64,000 nucleotides of DNA, from NCBI GenBank assembly GCA_900542525.1, contig UQNZ01000001.1, forward strand, positions 1 through 64,000, written 5' to 3'. The translations under genes and the position numbers were made by a program. Below, piece after piece: positions 40,628 through 50,822 of the stretch (position 1 is the first letter of the stretch; the number at the start of each line of letters is the position of its first letter). The notes beneath the pieces were generated by a model. The model did not search any database, was not told where the DNA came from, and saw nothing but the letters and a program-made list of their open reading frames with translations. The DNA comes from an uncultured Eggerthella sp. Its GTDB lineage: Bacteria > Actinomycetota > Coriobacteriia > Coriobacteriales > Eggerthellaceae.

Positions 40628-41971
40628 TTATTTCTTTGCGGTTCTCTTCTTCGTGAGCAGTTCGATCTCGGGCTTCGTGGTACCCTCGATGTCGCTACGA
40701 CGCACCACCACGCGGGTGGGCTTGTGATAATCAGGAAGCTCATACATTGCATCCATGAGCACATCTTCGCAGATGGTGCGCAACCCGCGCGCGCCTGTCT
40801 TATGCTCGATGGCTTGCTCAGCAATAGCTTCGAGCGCCTCAGGTTCGAAAACGAGCTCTGAATTCTCATAGCTGAACATGAGCGTGTACTGCTTCACGAG
40901 CGCATTCTTAGGCTCGGTAAGGATGCGCACGAGATCTTCCTTGTTCAACTGCGAAAGCGAGGTGATGACTGGAATACGACCGATGAATTCCGGGATCATG
41001 CCATACTTATGCAAGTCTTCGGGCAGCACTTGAGCGAGCAAGGCTGCATCTGCTTCCTGCTTGGATTTAGGCATGTCTGATCCGAAACCGATGTTGGTCT
41101 TGCCAATGCGCTGTGCGATGATCTCGGGCAAGCCGACGAACGCACCACCGAAGATGAACAGGATGTTCGTGGTATTGATAGGAATGAGCTCCTGCTGCGG
41201 ATGCTTGCGGCCACCTTGCGGTGGAACGCTTGCCTCGCAGCCTTCTACGATCTTCAGCAATGCCTGCTGCACGCCTTCACCAGAAACATCGCGCGTGATC
41301 GAAACGTTTTCAGCCTTGCGTGCGATCTTGTCGATCTCGTCGATGTAGATGATGCCGATCTCGGCGCCCGGTACATCGAAATCAGCTGCCGTGATGAGCT
41401 TAAGCAGGATATTCTCAACATCCTCACCCACATAGCCTGCTTCGGTGAGCGTGGTAGCGTCGGCAATAGCGAAAGGCACCTTGAGCGTACGCGCAAGCGT
41501 TTGCGCGAGCAACGTCTTGCCCGAACCAGTTGGACCGAGGAGCATGATGTTGCTCTTCGCAAGTTCAACATCGCTTTCCGTGGCTTCTTCACCCATGCTG
41601 ATGCGCTTGTAGTGATTATACACAGCGACCGAAAGCGCTTTCTTAGCTTCTTCCTGACCAACCACGTGCTCGGAAAGCTGTTCATAGAGCTCTTTGGGCG
41701 TGGGCAGATCGGTGAGCATATCGGGATGCTTCGAAGAGCGTTCTTCGATATTCGTCACAAGCTGGTTGCCAAGCACCTGGTTGAGCGCCTCAGATTCAAG
41801 CCCACGCATGGAAAGATCAGTGAGCATCGCATCGACCGATACCGAAATGCACTCATCGCAAATGAAGATACCATTCGGTCCGGAGATCATGGCGTTTACC
41901 TGCTCGGGAACCTTCCCACAAAAAGCGCAATAGATTCCGTCATGCGGTCCCGAAGGAGTTTTATCAGCCAT
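40628..41971 (-). CDS. clpX: ClpX, ATP-binding subunit of the Clp protease
   Basis: The 447 residues comprise an N-terminal zinc-binding dimerisation domain ([11 protein letters not shown]...CDECI) and an AAA+ domain with Walker [13 protein letters not shown], Walker [14 protein letters not shown], the pore loop GYVG and sensor-2 [10 protein letters not shown]. ClpX unfolds tagged substrates and feeds them to ClpP. It starts 8 bases after clpP, with AAGGCG upstream, in the standard tig-clpP-clpX order. Confidence 0.97.
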   Translation of the reverse strand: MADKTPSGPHDGIYCAFCGKVPEQVNAMISGPNGIFICDECISVSVDAMLTDLSMRGLESEALNQVLGNQLVTNIEERSSKHPDMLTDLPTPKELYEQLSEHVVGQEEAKKALSVAVYNHYKRISMGEEATESDVELAKSNIMLLGPTGSGKTLLAQTLARTLKVPFAIADATTLTEAGYVGEDVENILLKLITAADFDVPGAEIGIIYIDEIDKIARKAENVSITRDVSGEGVQQALLKIVEGCEASVPPQGGRKHPQQELIPINTTNILFIFGGAFVGLPEIIAQRIGKTNIGFGSDMPKSKQEADAALLAQVLPEDLHKYGMIPEFIGRIPVITSLSQLNKEDLVRILTEPKNALVKQYTLMFSYENSELVFEPEALEAIAEQAIEHKTGARGLRTICEDVLMDAMYELPDYHKPTRVVVRRSDIEGTTKPEIELLTKKRTAKK

Positions 41972-41979
41972 GAAACGCC

Positions 41980-42597
41980 TTAGTTCTCGGAAGCGTTACG
42001 AGACGCAACGACCTGGTCGACGATACCGTAAGCGCAAGCATCCTGCGCGCTCATGAAGTTATCGCGCTCGGTATCTTTATGGATGGTCTCGAGCGACTGA
42101 CCGGTATGATCAGCCAAGATCTGGTTCAAGCGATCACGGCAGTAGAGGATCTCCTTCGCGGCGATCTCGATCTCGGTCTGCTGGCCTTGTGCGCCACCAG
42201 AAGGCTGATGGATCATGACGCGTGAATTAGGAAGCGCATAACGCTTGCCCGGCGCACCACACGCCAAGAGCACGGCAGCCATGGAAGCAGCCTGACCCAT
42301 GCAGATCGTGGAAACATCACACTTGATGTAGTTCATCGTGTCGTAGATAGCGAGGCCCGAAGTGATGACACCGCCCGGTGAATTGATATAGAGCGAGATG
42401 TCCTTATCAGGGTCAGCCGATTCAAGGTGCAGAAGCTGCGCAACGACCGTGTTAGCGACCGCATCGTCGATCTGTTCACCCAAGAAGATGATGCGCTCGT
42501 TGAGCAAACGAGAATAGATGTCGTAGCTGCGTTCGCCACGGGGCGACTGCTCGATAACATAAGGGATGAGTGCGGATTGATTAGGATGTAACAACAT
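41980..42597 (-). CDS. clpP: ATP-dependent Clp protease proteolytic subunit
   Basis: The catalytic serine is in [14 protein letters not shown], the histidine in [14 protein letters not shown], and the aspartate in [12 protein letters not shown], making a complete ClpP triad. The N-terminal pore sequence [23 protein letters not shown] is normal. I use the ATG at 42597 (GAGGCAGG upstream); an in-frame ATG at 42621 has no ribosome-binding site. It is the only clpP seen in the window. Confidence 0.95.
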   Translation of the reverse strand: MLLHPNQSALIPYVIEQSPRGERSYDIYSRLLNERIIFLGEQIDDAVANTVVAQLLHLESADPDKDISLYINSPGGVITSGLAIYDTMNYIKCDVSTICMGQAASMAAVLLACGAPGKRYALPNSRVMIHQPSGGAQGQQTEIEIAAKEILYCRDRLNQILADHTGQSLETIHKDTERDNFMSAQDACAYGIVDQVVASRNASEN

Positions 42598-42653
42598 ACC
42601 TGCCTCGCTGTTCTGCTTCATAAAGATGCGTATTGAATTGTGAGAAGAAGGGG

Positions 42654-44075
42654 TTATTTTGCCTCTTCGTCCTTTTCTTTTTTCGTTGTTTTCTTAGCTG
42701 TTGTTTTTGCAGTGGATTTCTTTGCCGTGGTCTTCTTAGCCTCTTTGGGCTTTGCAGCCTTAGGCTCGACCTCAGTAACCTCTGCCTTTGCAACGATGTC
42801 GTTCAAGGCCTTCGTGCGAACAACGCCTTCGGCAATGAGCGGCAGACGACCCGCTACCTTCCATTCAGCTTCAACAGCCACCGGATCGTCGACGTTCGCC
42901 TTTTGGAATTCAGCGGACACTTCTTCTGCGGTTGCTTCGATCTTGTTGTGACGTGCCCATGCATCGAGCGCCATATCCTGGCGGACCGTATCTTCTGCCT
43001 GCTGCTTCATGTCCTGCTTGAACTGCTCGGACGAGATCTTCATGGTGTCGAGATACTGGTCGAAGGTGTAACCGTTCTGAGAAAGCTGCTGATAGAAGGA
43101 CTGCAGCAAGTTCACTTCCTGAAGTTCGCACATGGCCGTGGGCATATCGCCTTCAACGCGAGAAGCAATGGCTGCCAAGCACTCGTTCTCGATGCGACGC
43201 TGCTTGTTCATTTCCTTCTGGTCTTTGATCGACTGCGCGATCTGTGCGCGCATATCAGCCAGATCTTCGAAGCCGAAGTTGTTATGAGCCCATTCATCTG
43301 AAAGTTCGGGAAGAACCTTCTTCTTGATGACATCGACCTTCACATCGAAATGGATGATTCCGGCGTCTTCACCGAGCGTCTGACCAAGCATAGAAGAATC
43401 GGATGAGAAATCGATGTCGAAGGATTTCTCCTCACCCTTCTTCATGCCAATGAGCTCAGCATCGAATGCTGCCGGGAAGAGGTTCACGCCAAGTTCATAG
43501 AGTCGATTCTCAGCATTGAGCTGCGAGAGCTCCTTGCCGTCTTTATCGGTTGCCTTGATGGTAAGCTCGACGAATTCACCCTGCTTGACCTTGGTGTTGG
43601 CATTCGCATCTTTGAAATCAGTGTAATAGTTGCGCAGTTCTTCGATCTGGGTATCGATCTCGGCTTCGGTCGCTTCGGGAAGCGGAATCTCAACCGATAC
43701 GTTGTCGTAAGAAGAAAGTTCGAAAGTTGGCTTCACATCGATGGTGGTAGAGAAGGAAAACGGCTTGTTGTCCTCAACGATCTCCGTATCCATATCGAAC
43801 TCAGGCTTGAAGAGCGGAACCAGATTATGCTCATCCAAAGCGAGCGGATAGATCTCGTTCACCAGGTCTTCAGTGAGCGCAGCCTTGACCGTGTCGGCAC
43901 CCATCATGTTGTCAACAACGGGACGAGGCGCCTTACCGGGGCGGAAACCGGGGAAGTTATAGCGCTTTGCAAAATCCTTGTAAGCCTGCTTGATGCGCGT
44001 ATTAACTTCTTTTGCATCGATCTCGAAAGAAAGTTTGACCTTGTTGTCCTCGAGGGCCTCTACTGTTGTTTTCAC
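42654..44075 (-). CDS. tig: trigger factor
   Basis: This is the complete ribosome-associated chaperone: N-terminal domain with the L23-docking loop [14 protein letters not shown], a central FKBP-type PPIase domain (about residues 150-245; [15 protein letters not shown]...[14 protein letters not shown]), and the C-terminal arms. A Lys/Ala/Thr-rich tail of about 35 residues ([18 protein letters not shown]) is added, common in Actinobacteria. It starts at GTG with AAGGAG 7 bases upstream. It leads the tig-clpP-clpX operon. A shorter paralogue is encoded at 17578-18642. Confidence 0.96.
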   Translation of the reverse strand: MKTTVEALEDNKVKLSFEIDAKEVNTRIKQAYKDFAKRYNFPGFRPGKAPRPVVDNMMGADTVKAALTEDLVNEIYPLALDEHNLVPLFKPEFDMDTEIVEDNKPFSFSTTIDVKPTFELSSYDNVSVEIPLPEATEAEIDTQIEELRNYYTDFKDANANTKVKQGEFVELTIKATDKDGKELSQLNAENRLYELGVNLFPAAFDAELIGMKKGEEKSFDIDFSSDSSMLGQTLGEDAGIIHFDVKVDVIKKKVLPELSDEWAHNNFGFEDLADMRAQIAQSIKDQKEMNKQRRIENECLAAIASRVEGDMPTAMCELQEVNLLQSFYQQLSQNGYTFDQYLDTMKISSEQFKQDMKQQAEDTVRQDMALDAWARHNKIEATAEEVSAEFQKANVDDPVAVEAEWKVAGRLPLIAEGVVRTKALNDIVAKAEVTEVEPKAAKPKEAKKTTAKKSTAKTTAKKTTKKEKDEEAK

Positions 44076-44110
44076 TCAATACTCCTTTTCGGATACTACT
44101 CGAACCGAGA

Positions 44111-44196
44111 TGGTGCGGGTGAAAGGACTTGAACCTTCACGGGGGTTGCCCACCAGAACCTAAACCTGGCGCGTCTGCCAATTCCGCCACACCCGC
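44111..44196 (-). tRNA. tRNA-Leu(UAG)
   Basis: The acceptor stem GCGGGTG/CACCCGC, the D-arm region beginning GGCGGAATTGGCAGACGCG, the anticodon stem CCAGG/TCTGG with loop TTTAGGT (anticodon TAG at its centre), a long class II variable arm, and the T arm GGTTCAAGTCC are all visible. The 3' CCA is encoded. It reads CUN leucine codons and lies 35 bases upstream of tig on the same strand. Confidence 0.95.
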
Positions 44197-44290
44197 GTCT
44201 TTTCGGCATCGTTCATAGCAATAAACGACAATTCGTTATAGTAACAAAAGATGCCCTTATCGTCACGAAGATGCAGCAAATGCACACGTG

Positions 44291-45082
44291 CTAGAGCTCA
44301 CCGATATCCTTAGCGGAGATAACCTTGCTCGGCGAGATGAGCAACGCACCCACTTCACCCTTGAGCGCTGCGTCGTTGAAGAACACATCATCCGAAGAAA
44401 CACCTACCGGATTCAGGCCCTCTTCTTGAGTTGAGATGACGATATCGACGCCTTCGACATCGTTCACCCGCGAAAGGTCGTCAACGAGCGCCACAACGAA
44501 ATCAACGTCGGCAGCGTGGTAAAAATCGATACGCTTCTTTATGTAATACGGCAAGTCCGAAGCCGCATCGATCGCAAGGATGCCGAAGCGGTACTTGCCC
44601 GCCTTCACGATGGTCTCCTCGATATAATGCGTGGGATCAGAAAGATCGAGCACATAGACTGAAGCGTTCTTCTGCAAGAAAGAATCACGCACCGCCGAAA
44701 GCGTGAGCGGCTCTTTAGACTCCTCGGTGCTTCCCCGCCCGTCTGCAGTGGACTTGGGCACCACGTCGGACACCACGATCTCTTCGCCTTTAACAGCATC
44801 ATCAACTTGCTGGTCTTTGCCAAGCTCGAGCGTCTTGTTGCTGCCATCTTCCGCGATGCGCTCAAGTCCCGCTTCGCCGAGCGCTTTCTTCTCTTCAGCG
44901 GTTCCTTCGTAGATGATGGCGGTATAGTCACCCAGATCGCCCGCGGCATCATCGATCGTGCTCGCGGTCACATTGAACGAATGACCGATGTTCGTAATGT
45001 AGAACATGAGCGCGCCGAAACCGCACACGACGAGCAGTGCGAAGATGATAAGTGCGATCTTTTCGCGAGAAAGCTTCTTCAT
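44291..45082 (-). CDS. membrane-anchored protein of unknown function
   Basis: The N-terminus (KKLSREKIALIIFALLVVCGFGALMFYI) is a single membrane anchor or uncleaved signal. The exported part of ~235 residues includes YVLDLSDPTHYIEETIVKAG and AADVDFVVALVDDLSRVNDVEGVDIVIS. The latter resembles the helix-strand pattern of 5'-nucleotidase/metallophosphoesterase domains (VD-x-VVAL...GIDVII), but the metal-binding histidines are missing, so a degenerate relative is only a guess. It lies between the tRNA gene and uvrA, 51 bases after uvrA ends. Confidence 0.5.
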   Translation of the reverse strand: MKKLSREKIALIIFALLVVCGFGALMFYITNIGHSFNVTASTIDDAAGDLGDYTAIIYEGTAEEKKALGEAGLERIAEDGSNKTLELGKDQQVDDAVKGEEIVVSDVVPKSTADGRGSTEESKEPLTLSAVRDSFLQKNASVYVLDLSDPTHYIEETIVKAGKYRFGILAIDAASDLPYYIKKRIDFYHAADVDFVVALVDDLSRVNDVEGVDIVISTQEEGLNPVGVSSDDVFFNDAALKGEVGALLISPSKVISAKDIGEL

Positions 45083-45133
45083 AGCCGTTATTGTAAGCCC
45101 GCGCGCACGCTTTTACAGCGATGCACACCGAGC

Positions 45134-48046
45134 TTAGGCATAAGCGGTCTTGCAACTATCGTTGGCAAGGACGCGCTTAAGGAAGCGCCCGGTATGGCTC
45201 TCGGGAACCTGAGCGACCTTTTCTGGCGTACCTTTCGCAACGACCGTTCCGCCCTTCGCACCACCCTCAGGGCCGAGGTCGATCAGATGATCGGCAGCCT
45301 TGATCACATCGAGGTTGTGTTCGATCACGAGCACTGTGTTGCCCAGGTCAACCAAGCGCTGCAACACTTCCAAGAGCGCACGCACATCGTCGAAATGGAG
45401 ACCGGTGGTCGGTTCGTCAAGGACATAGAAGGTCTTGCCCGTCTGACGCTTCTGCAGCTCGCTTGCGAGTTTCACACGCTGTGCTTCACCGCCAGAAAGC
45501 GTAGTTGCCGGTTGGCCGAGCTTGATATAACCAAGTCCCACATCATGGAGCGTTTCGAGCTTTCGCCGAAGCGAAGGAATCTTGCCGAAAAACTCGAGAG
45601 CTTCGTCCACGGTCATCTCGAGCACTTCGTAGACGTTCTTGCCCTTGTAGGTCACCTGCAACGTTTCGCGATTGTAGCGCGTGCCGTCACACACTTCGCA
45701 ATTCACGTACACATCGGGAAGGAAGTGCATCTCGATCTTCTTCTGACCATCGCCCTTGCACGCTTCGCAGCGTCCGCCTGCAACATTGAAGGAAAAACGA
45801 CCTGGCCCGTAACCACGCGCTTTGCTCTCTTGCGTGGAGGCGAAAAGGTTGCGGATATCGTCCCAGAGACCGATGTAGGTTGCAGGGTTGGAACGCGGGG
45901 TGCGACCGATCGGGCTTTGATCGATGCTGATCACCTTGTCGATGAGCTCTACCCCTTCGAGCTTCTTGAACTTGCCCACCTTGCGATGCGCGCGATTCAC
46001 GCGATTAGCGAGCGCAGGAGTGAGCGTGTCGGTAACGAGCGAGCTCTTGCCCGAGCCCGAAACGCCTGTGACCACCGTGAGCGTACCGATCGGAATCTCC
46101 GCCGTAATATTCTTCAGATTGTTCTCGCTCGCGCCCGTTATCTTGATCTTGCCACGCTTAGGATTGCGGCGCTCAGCAGGAACAGGGATGCACTTTTCGC
46201 CGCGCAGGTATTGCGCCGTAAGCGATTCGTCGCTTGCCATGATCTCTTCGGGCGTGCCGCACGCGACTACTTCACCACCGTGATCACCGGCACGCGGACC
46301 CATATCGATCACGTAGTCGGCACAGCGGATCGTATCCTCGTCATGCTCGACCACGAGTACCGTGTTGCCCAGATCGCGCAGATGCTCGAGCGTTTTGATG
46401 AGGCGCTCGTTATCGCGTTGATGAAGGCCGATGGAGGGTTCGTCGAGGATATAGAGCACACCCATGAGGCCCGCGCCGATCTGCGTTGCAAGACGAATGC
46501 GCTGCGCTTCGCCGCCAGAAAGCGTAGCGGTCGCACGCTCGAGCGTCAGATAATCGAGCCCTACATTCACCAAAAAACGCAAGCGCTCGGTGATCTCCTT
46601 CACGATCGGGCCGGCGATCACCTCTTGCGTCTCATTGAAATGAAGCTCTTCGAAGAACTTAAGCGAATCGGCAGCTGCAAGCTCGCAGACCTCGTGGATA
46701 TTCTTGCCGTTCACCGTTACCGCCAGGATGGAAGGATTGAGACGCTTGCCACCGCACGTTGCGCACGGGATGATCGAGAAGTAGCGCTCATACTTCTGGC
46801 GCTGACGATCGCTTGAGGCTTCCTTGTAACGATGCGTGACTGCCGCAGAGATGCCTTCCCATTCAACGAACCAATACGTCTCGCGCCCATCCACCGTTAC
46901 GTAGTCGACACGGATCTTCTCACCCGGCGCACCGTAGAAAAGTTTCTTCTGCACCTTCTTCGGTATATCCTGCCACGGCGTATCGGGGTCGACGCCATAA
47001 TGGAGCAGCACCGCACGCATGACCTGCGGATAGTAATTGCCCGACTTGAACGGCGCCACAGCTCCTTCGTTGAGCGACAGGCTCGGATCGGGAATGACCA
47101 GATCAGGATCGACCTCTTCCCTGCTGCCGATGCCGAGACAATCAGGACATGCGCCATAGGGGGCATTGAAGGAGAAATCGCGCGGCTGCAACTCATCCAT
47201 GGAATGGCCGTGCTCAGGACAGCCAAGCGCAAGCGAGAAGAGATACTCCCCCTCCGCAAGACCGCCCGTTGCACCGGACGAAACCGTGCGTTCGCCTCCA
47301 AGCGGTTCGTTGTTCTTGTCAAGCAGCTGCACAAGCACACGGCCATCGGCAAGCGCAGTGGCCGTCTCGACCGCTTCAGCGATACGGCTTTGCGCCGAAG
47401 ATTTGAGTACCACACGGTCGACCACCACGTCGATGAAGTGCTTGATCTTCTTGTTCAACACGATCGGGTTCTCGTCAAGCTTCGTGATCTCACCGTCAAT
47501 GCGCACACGCGAAAACCCTTCAGCGAGCAAGTCTTTGAAGAGCTTCGTGAATTCACCTTTACGCCCGGTCACCACTGGTGCCATGATGATGCATTTGGTC
47601 TTCTCGTCCTCAGAAAGACGCAGGATATCATCGGTCACTTGGTCGGTCGTCTGCATGCGAATCTCTCGTCCGCACTCCGGACAATGCGGAATACCCACGC
47701 GTGCGAAGAGCAAACGCAGGTAATCGTAGATTTCCGTGGTGGTTCCCACTGTCGAACGAGGATTCTTGCTCGTGGTCTTCTGATCGATCGAGACCGAAGG
47801 CGAAAGACCATCGATGGAATCAAGGTCGGGTTTGCTCATCTGGCCAAGGAACATACGCGCATAGCTCGAAAGGCTTTCGACATAACGTCGTTGCCCTTCG
47901 GCATAAATGGTATCGAAGGCCAGCGATGACTTGCCCGAGCCCGAAAGACCCGTGATTACAACAAGTTCGTCGCGCGGGATCGTGACATCGATATCTTTGA
48001 GGTTATGCTCACGTGCGCCTTTGATGACAATGGATGATTGCGCCAT
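45134..48046 (-). CDS. uvrA: excinuclease ABC subunit A
   Basis: UvrA detects DNA damage for nucleotide excision repair. The 970 residues carry two ABC ATPase modules: Walker [15 protein letters not shown] and [14 protein letters not shown], signatures [12 protein letters not shown] and [12 protein letters not shown], and zinc fingers (CPECGREI region; [12 protein letters not shown]...CEVCDGTRY). The length is normal. A promoter stands 90 bases upstream; no clear LexA box was found by eye. uvrB and uvrC are not in the window. Confidence 0.97.
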   Translation of the reverse strand: MAQSSIVIKGAREHNLKDIDVTIPRDELVVITGLSGSGKSSLAFDTIYAEGQRRYVESLSSYARMFLGQMSKPDLDSIDGLSPSVSIDQKTTSKNPRSTVGTTTEIYDYLRLLFARVGIPHCPECGREIRMQTTDQVTDDILRLSEDEKTKCIIMAPVVTGRKGEFTKLFKDLLAEGFSRVRIDGEITKLDENPIVLNKKIKHFIDVVVDRVVLKSSAQSRIAEAVETATALADGRVLVQLLDKNNEPLGGERTVSSGATGGLAEGEYLFSLALGCPEHGHSMDELQPRDFSFNAPYGACPDCLGIGSREEVDPDLVIPDPSLSLNEGAVAPFKSGNYYPQVMRAVLLHYGVDPDTPWQDIPKKVQKKLFYGAPGEKIRVDYVTVDGRETYWFVEWEGISAAVTHRYKEASSDRQRQKYERYFSIIPCATCGGKRLNPSILAVTVNGKNIHEVCELAAADSLKFFEELHFNETQEVIAGPIVKEITERLRFLVNVGLDYLTLERATATLSGGEAQRIRLATQIGAGLMGVLYILDEPSIGLHQRDNERLIKTLEHLRDLGNTVLVVEHDEDTIRCADYVIDMGPRAGDHGGEVVACGTPEEIMASDESLTAQYLRGEKCIPVPAERRNPKRGKIKITGASENNLKNITAEIPIGTLTVVTGVSGSGKSSLVTDTLTPALANRVNRAHRKVGKFKKLEGVELIDKVISIDQSPIGRTPRSNPATYIGLWDDIRNLFASTQESKARGYGPGRFSFNVAGGRCEACKGDGQKKIEMHFLPDVYVNCEVCDGTRYNRETLQVTYKGKNVYEVLEMTVDEALEFFGKIPSLRRKLETLHDVGLGYIKLGQPATTLSGGEAQRVKLASELQKRQTGKTFYVLDEPTTGLHFDDVRALLEVLQRLVDLGNTVLVIEHNLDVIKAADHLIDLGPEGGAKGGTVVAKGTPEKVAQVPESHTGRFLKRVLANDSCKTAYA

Positions 48047-48133
48047 AGCTACACTGCTTTCTGTGGTGATGAACGATGCTACAGAATGCGCATTTGCACT
48101 GCATGCCTAGCATCGGTTGGTTTTCGGCAATCC

Positions 48134-48162
48134 ATCATAACGCGCGTTTTAAAATGGAGCAA
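48134..48162 (-). promoter_or_regulatory. candidate promoter of uvrA
   Basis: On the minus strand TTGCTC (48157-48162) and TATGAT (48134-48139) are 17 bases apart. The leader to the ATG would be about 80 bases. Confidence 0.5.
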
Positions 48163-48217
48163 TCGCATCGAATCTTCAGCATGATTCCCTCATGATTTCA
48201 CCACGCAAGGACAAAAA

Positions 48218-48244
48218 GCGACGAACTACCCGGTCGTCCGTCGC
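48218..48244. repeat. 27-bp intergenic palindrome, copy 3
   Basis: The arms GCGACGAAC/GTCCGTCGC flank TACCCGGTC. Pair 2-26 changes from T-A to C-G with pairing kept, and positions 10 and 18 are mismatched as in every copy. One more arm mismatch is present (A-C at 7-21). It forms the left edge of the structured uvrA-xerD element. Confidence 0.85.
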
Positions 48245-48247
48245 CAA

Positions 48248-48410
48248 CTCGATCAGTGGAGAGGGTAAGACACGAGGTTCCCCGCTTCCCTGCTCAAGAA
48301 CCTGCATTCTGCAGGTTCTTTCGTGCGTCGCTGCTTTGCTTGGGTTTTATTAAAAATGAATTTAGTCGGCAAAGAGTCACCTCGTTGCCTCACCCTCTCC
48401 GCTGATCGAG
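48248..48410. repeat. ~30-bp nested inverted repeat with internal hairpin between uvrA and xerD
   Basis: The left arm (48248-48277, beginning CTCGATCAGTGGAGAGGGT) is inverted relative to the right arm (48380-48410, ending in a complement of CTCGATCAGCGGAGAGGGT) with few differences. Between them lies a perfect 11-bp hairpin AAGAACCTGCA/TGCAGGTTCTT with loop TTC (48296-48320) and an AT-rich segment. No gene fits in the 398-base gap 48047-48444. It could be a miniature mobile element, a structured RNA, or a terminator complex for xerD. Confidence 0.7.
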
Positions 48411-48439
48411 CCATAAAAGATGGCAAACTGCTGGGATTC

Positions 48440-48449
48440 GTTCGTCACC
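48440..48449. repeat. half copy of the 27-bp palindrome at the xerD stop codon
   Basis: GTTCGTCACC matches the right arm of copy 1. Read on the minus strand, the xerD TGA stop is part of GGTGACGAAC. Together with copy 3 it brackets the nested inverted repeat. Confidence 0.5.
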
Positions 48450-49401
48450 TTCTTGAGCGGGGATGAGCTTGCTGCTGGACCTGCTTCAAGTGCTCGGGGG
48501 AAAGATGCGTATAGATCTGCGTGGTTGAAAGGCTGGAATGGCCGAGCATTTCCTGCACACTACGCAGGTCTGCCCCACCCACGAGTAGATCGCTCGCGAA
48601 GGAGTGGCGCATCGCATGGGGCGAAAGCGACGGATCGAGACCAGCAAGTGCAAGCGCCTGCTTGAAGATCGTGCGGATCGCGGCGGTCGAGAGCGGGTTG
48701 CCGCGCGTTGAAAGGAAACAGGCATCGGTTGCGTGCTTTGAATGCGCAGCCAACTCAGAGCGTGATTCCTCAAGATAGCGGCGAAGCGCCAAAACAGCTT
48801 TGTGATAGATCGGAACACGACGCTCCTTGTTTCCCTTACCCACCACACTCACATACCCTTGATCGAGATGAAGCCTATCGAGCGCAAGCCCTTCGACTTC
48901 AGACACACGCAAACCGCACGCATAGAGCAACTCAAGAACAGCCTGGTTACGCAGAGCAACCGCTCTATCGCGCTCAAGTTCTTCTTCGCTCGCATACACT
49001 GAAAGCAGCCGTTGCATATCATCATGCGAGATCGTCTTGGGAAGCGTTTGCGCCTGCTTCGCACCCTGCAGGACTGCAGCCGGATTGGCGGGATAACCAT
49101 GTGCGATCATGAGCCATTGATAGAACCCCCTGAGCGAAGAAAGGTACCTGTTAGCGGTTCTGCGCGAACGCCCCTCTCGATCGAGCGTGCCCAAATAACG
49201 CCTGATCTGCTTATGAGTAGGCACGTCAAAAGACGTGTTCGTTTCAGAACACCAATGCGCAAAGTTCATCAGATCGTTTCCATAGGCTTTCATGGTGTGC
49301 GCAGAATGATTGAGCGTTTTCAAGTAGTCGAGGTATTCGTCGATCAGGGCGCACGCTTGAGCATTCATTACTCCATCTTGCTGCGCTTCATGCGGCTTCA
49401 T
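48445..49401 (-). CDS. xerD: XerC/XerD-type tyrosine recombinase
   Basis: The 318 residues have a SAM-like N-terminal DNA-binding domain (IDEYLDYLKTLNHSAHTMKAYGNDL, in part) and a catalytic domain with Arg in YACGLRVSEVEGL, His-x-x-Arg in SPHAMRHSFASDLL, His in LGHSSLSTTQIYTHL and the nucleophilic Tyr in the same segment. It should resolve chromosome dimers at dif. The start overlaps the trmFO stop by 4 bases (ATGA). Its position after trmFO is that of xerC/codV in Firmicutes, so xerC is an equally good name. It is not a phage integrase: no att or phage genes lie nearby. Confidence 0.9.
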   Translation of the reverse strand: MKPHEAQQDGVMNAQACALIDEYLDYLKTLNHSAHTMKAYGNDLMNFAHWCSETNTSFDVPTHKQIRRYLGTLDREGRSRRTANRYLSSLRGFYQWLMIAHGYPANPAAVLQGAKQAQTLPKTISHDDMQRLLSVYASEEELERDRAVALRNQAVLELLYACGLRVSEVEGLALDRLHLDQGYVSVVGKGNKERRVPIYHKAVLALRRYLEESRSELAAHSKHATDACFLSTRGNPLSTAAIRTIFKQALALAGLDPSLSPHAMRHSFASDLLVGGADLRSVQEMLGHSSLSTTQIYTHLSPEHLKQVQQQAHPRSRR

Positions 49402-50810
49402 TTTGTTTCCTGCTCGCCTAGCTGCGCCATAAAGGATTTCACATAGGCCTCCATCGCCGCATGCCCACGCTGCGCATAGGCTTCATAGCGCTGCTGCTTG
49501 TTGCGAATACGCTCTTCGAACGGCGGTAGGATGCCGAAATTCACATGCATCGGTTGATAGTCCTTCGTCTCCGGATCGGTCGCGTAGTCTATGAGCGCCC
49601 CGAAGGCGCTTTCACGCGGAAGCGGATCAAGCTCGATACCGCGCGCAGCAGCACGCACGCTCAAGCTAGCGAGCAATCCTGACGCGATGGCCTCAACATA
49701 TCCTTCGGTCCCGCTCAATTGTCCTGCGACATATAAGCGGACGGGCAGAGCACGTGAAGCGACGCTCTGCAATTCAAGATGGTGATTGAGCAATGCGGGA
49801 GCATTGATGAACGTATTGCGATGCATCACGCCATAGCGCGCGAACTGAGCCTGCTCAAGACCAGGGATCATGCGGAATACGCGCTCCTGTTCAGGGAACG
49901 CAAGATTCGTCTGGAACCCAACGAGGTTATAGCACTGCTTATCTCTACCCTCGGCGCGCAATTGCACCACCGCCCAAGGACGTTTCTGCGTGCGCGGATC
50001 CACAAGACCGACTGGCTTCAGCGGTCCAAAACGTGGTGCATCGAATCCTTTGCGTGCGATCTCTTCGATGGGCTGACATGCCTGAAACAGATCGCCTGTC
50101 TCAAACTCCTTCTTGATAGTACAACGCGCATCGATAAGCTCTTGCGCGAAGGCTTCATATTCTTCTTTGTTGAAAGGCGCATTGAGATAGTCCCCTGCGC
50201 CTTCTTCGTAGCGACTCTGACCGAACACGACATCATGGTCGAGCGAATCCGCATAAACAATCGGTGCCGCAGCATCATAGAAAGAAAGATGGTCTTCCCC
50301 GGTGAGCGTGCGCAGCGACTCTGCGAAGCCAGGCGAAGTAAGAGGACCCGTAGCGATGATACAGAACGGCGCAGGATCCTCAAGGATATGCGATTCCTCA
50401 TGATGCGCATCTTCGATGATGAGCGCCCCTGAAGGGTCGATTCCCACCACCTCGGCCTCGATGCGTACAACCCCCGCTCCAACAAGCGCGTCGGTAACCA
50501 ACGAAGCGAACTGCTCGCGATCGACCGCAAGCGCGCCACCAGCAGGAACGCTACTCTCATGCGCGAACGCAAGCAAACGTGAACCGAGCAGTTCGAGTTC
50601 TGCCTTGAGCATGCCAGCAGCACTAGCCTCTTTGGTGGATTTGAGCGAATTGGAACAGACGAGTTCTGCACACTTATCGCCCTGATGCGCGCCCGTGGTG
50701 CGGAACGGACGCATCTCTATCAAGCGAACAGCAAAGCCATCCGCCACTAATTGCAAGGCAGCTTCACTTCCAGCAAGACCGCCACCGATGATGTCAGCAC
50801 GTTTTTCCAT
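49398..50810 (-). CDS. trmFO: methylenetetrahydrofolate--tRNA-(uracil-54-C5)-methyltransferase
   Basis: TrmFO makes 5-methyluridine at tRNA position 54 using FAD and methylene-THF. The FAD motif DIIGGGLAGSEAALQL, the GidA-like RPFRTTGAHQGDKCAELVCSNS (in part) and the C-terminal QPMHVNFGILPPFEE are typical. The length of 470 is a little above the usual ~440. It follows dprA after 12 bases and couples to xerD by the ATGA overlap. topA, which stands before trmFO in Firmicutes, is absent here. Confidence 0.95.
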   Translation of the reverse strand: MEKRADIIGGGLAGSEAALQLVADGFAVRLIEMRPFRTTGAHQGDKCAELVCSNSLKSTKEASAAGMLKAELELLGSRLLAFAHESSVPAGGALAVDREQFASLVTDALVGAGVVRIEAEVVGIDPSGALIIEDAHHEESHILEDPAPFCIIATGPLTSPGFAESLRTLTGEDHLSFYDAAAPIVYADSLDHDVVFGQSRYEEGAGDYLNAPFNKEEYEAFAQELIDARCTIKKEFETGDLFQACQPIEEIARKGFDAPRFGPLKPVGLVDPRTQKRPWAVVQLRAEGRDKQCYNLVGFQTNLAFPEQERVFRMIPGLEQAQFARYGVMHRNTFINAPALLNHHLELQSVASRALPVRLYVAGQLSGTEGYVEAIASGLLASLSVRAAARGIELDPLPRESAFGALIDYATDPETKDYQPMHVNFGILPPFEERIRNKQQRYEAYAQRGHAAMEAYVKSFMAQLGEQETK

Positions 50811-50822
50811 GCCATCAGGGTA

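Noticed and set aside
44807..46816. 669-codon open frame on the plus strand opposite uvrA
   Set aside because: It is antisense to a full, motif-complete uvrA; in this codon usage the antisense frame stays open by chance. No ribosome-binding site or recognisable domain.
48445..49401. XerD-like gene as a phage integrase marking a prophage
   Set aside because: It is coupled to trmFO in a conserved housekeeping block, and no phage gene or tRNA attachment site is nearby.
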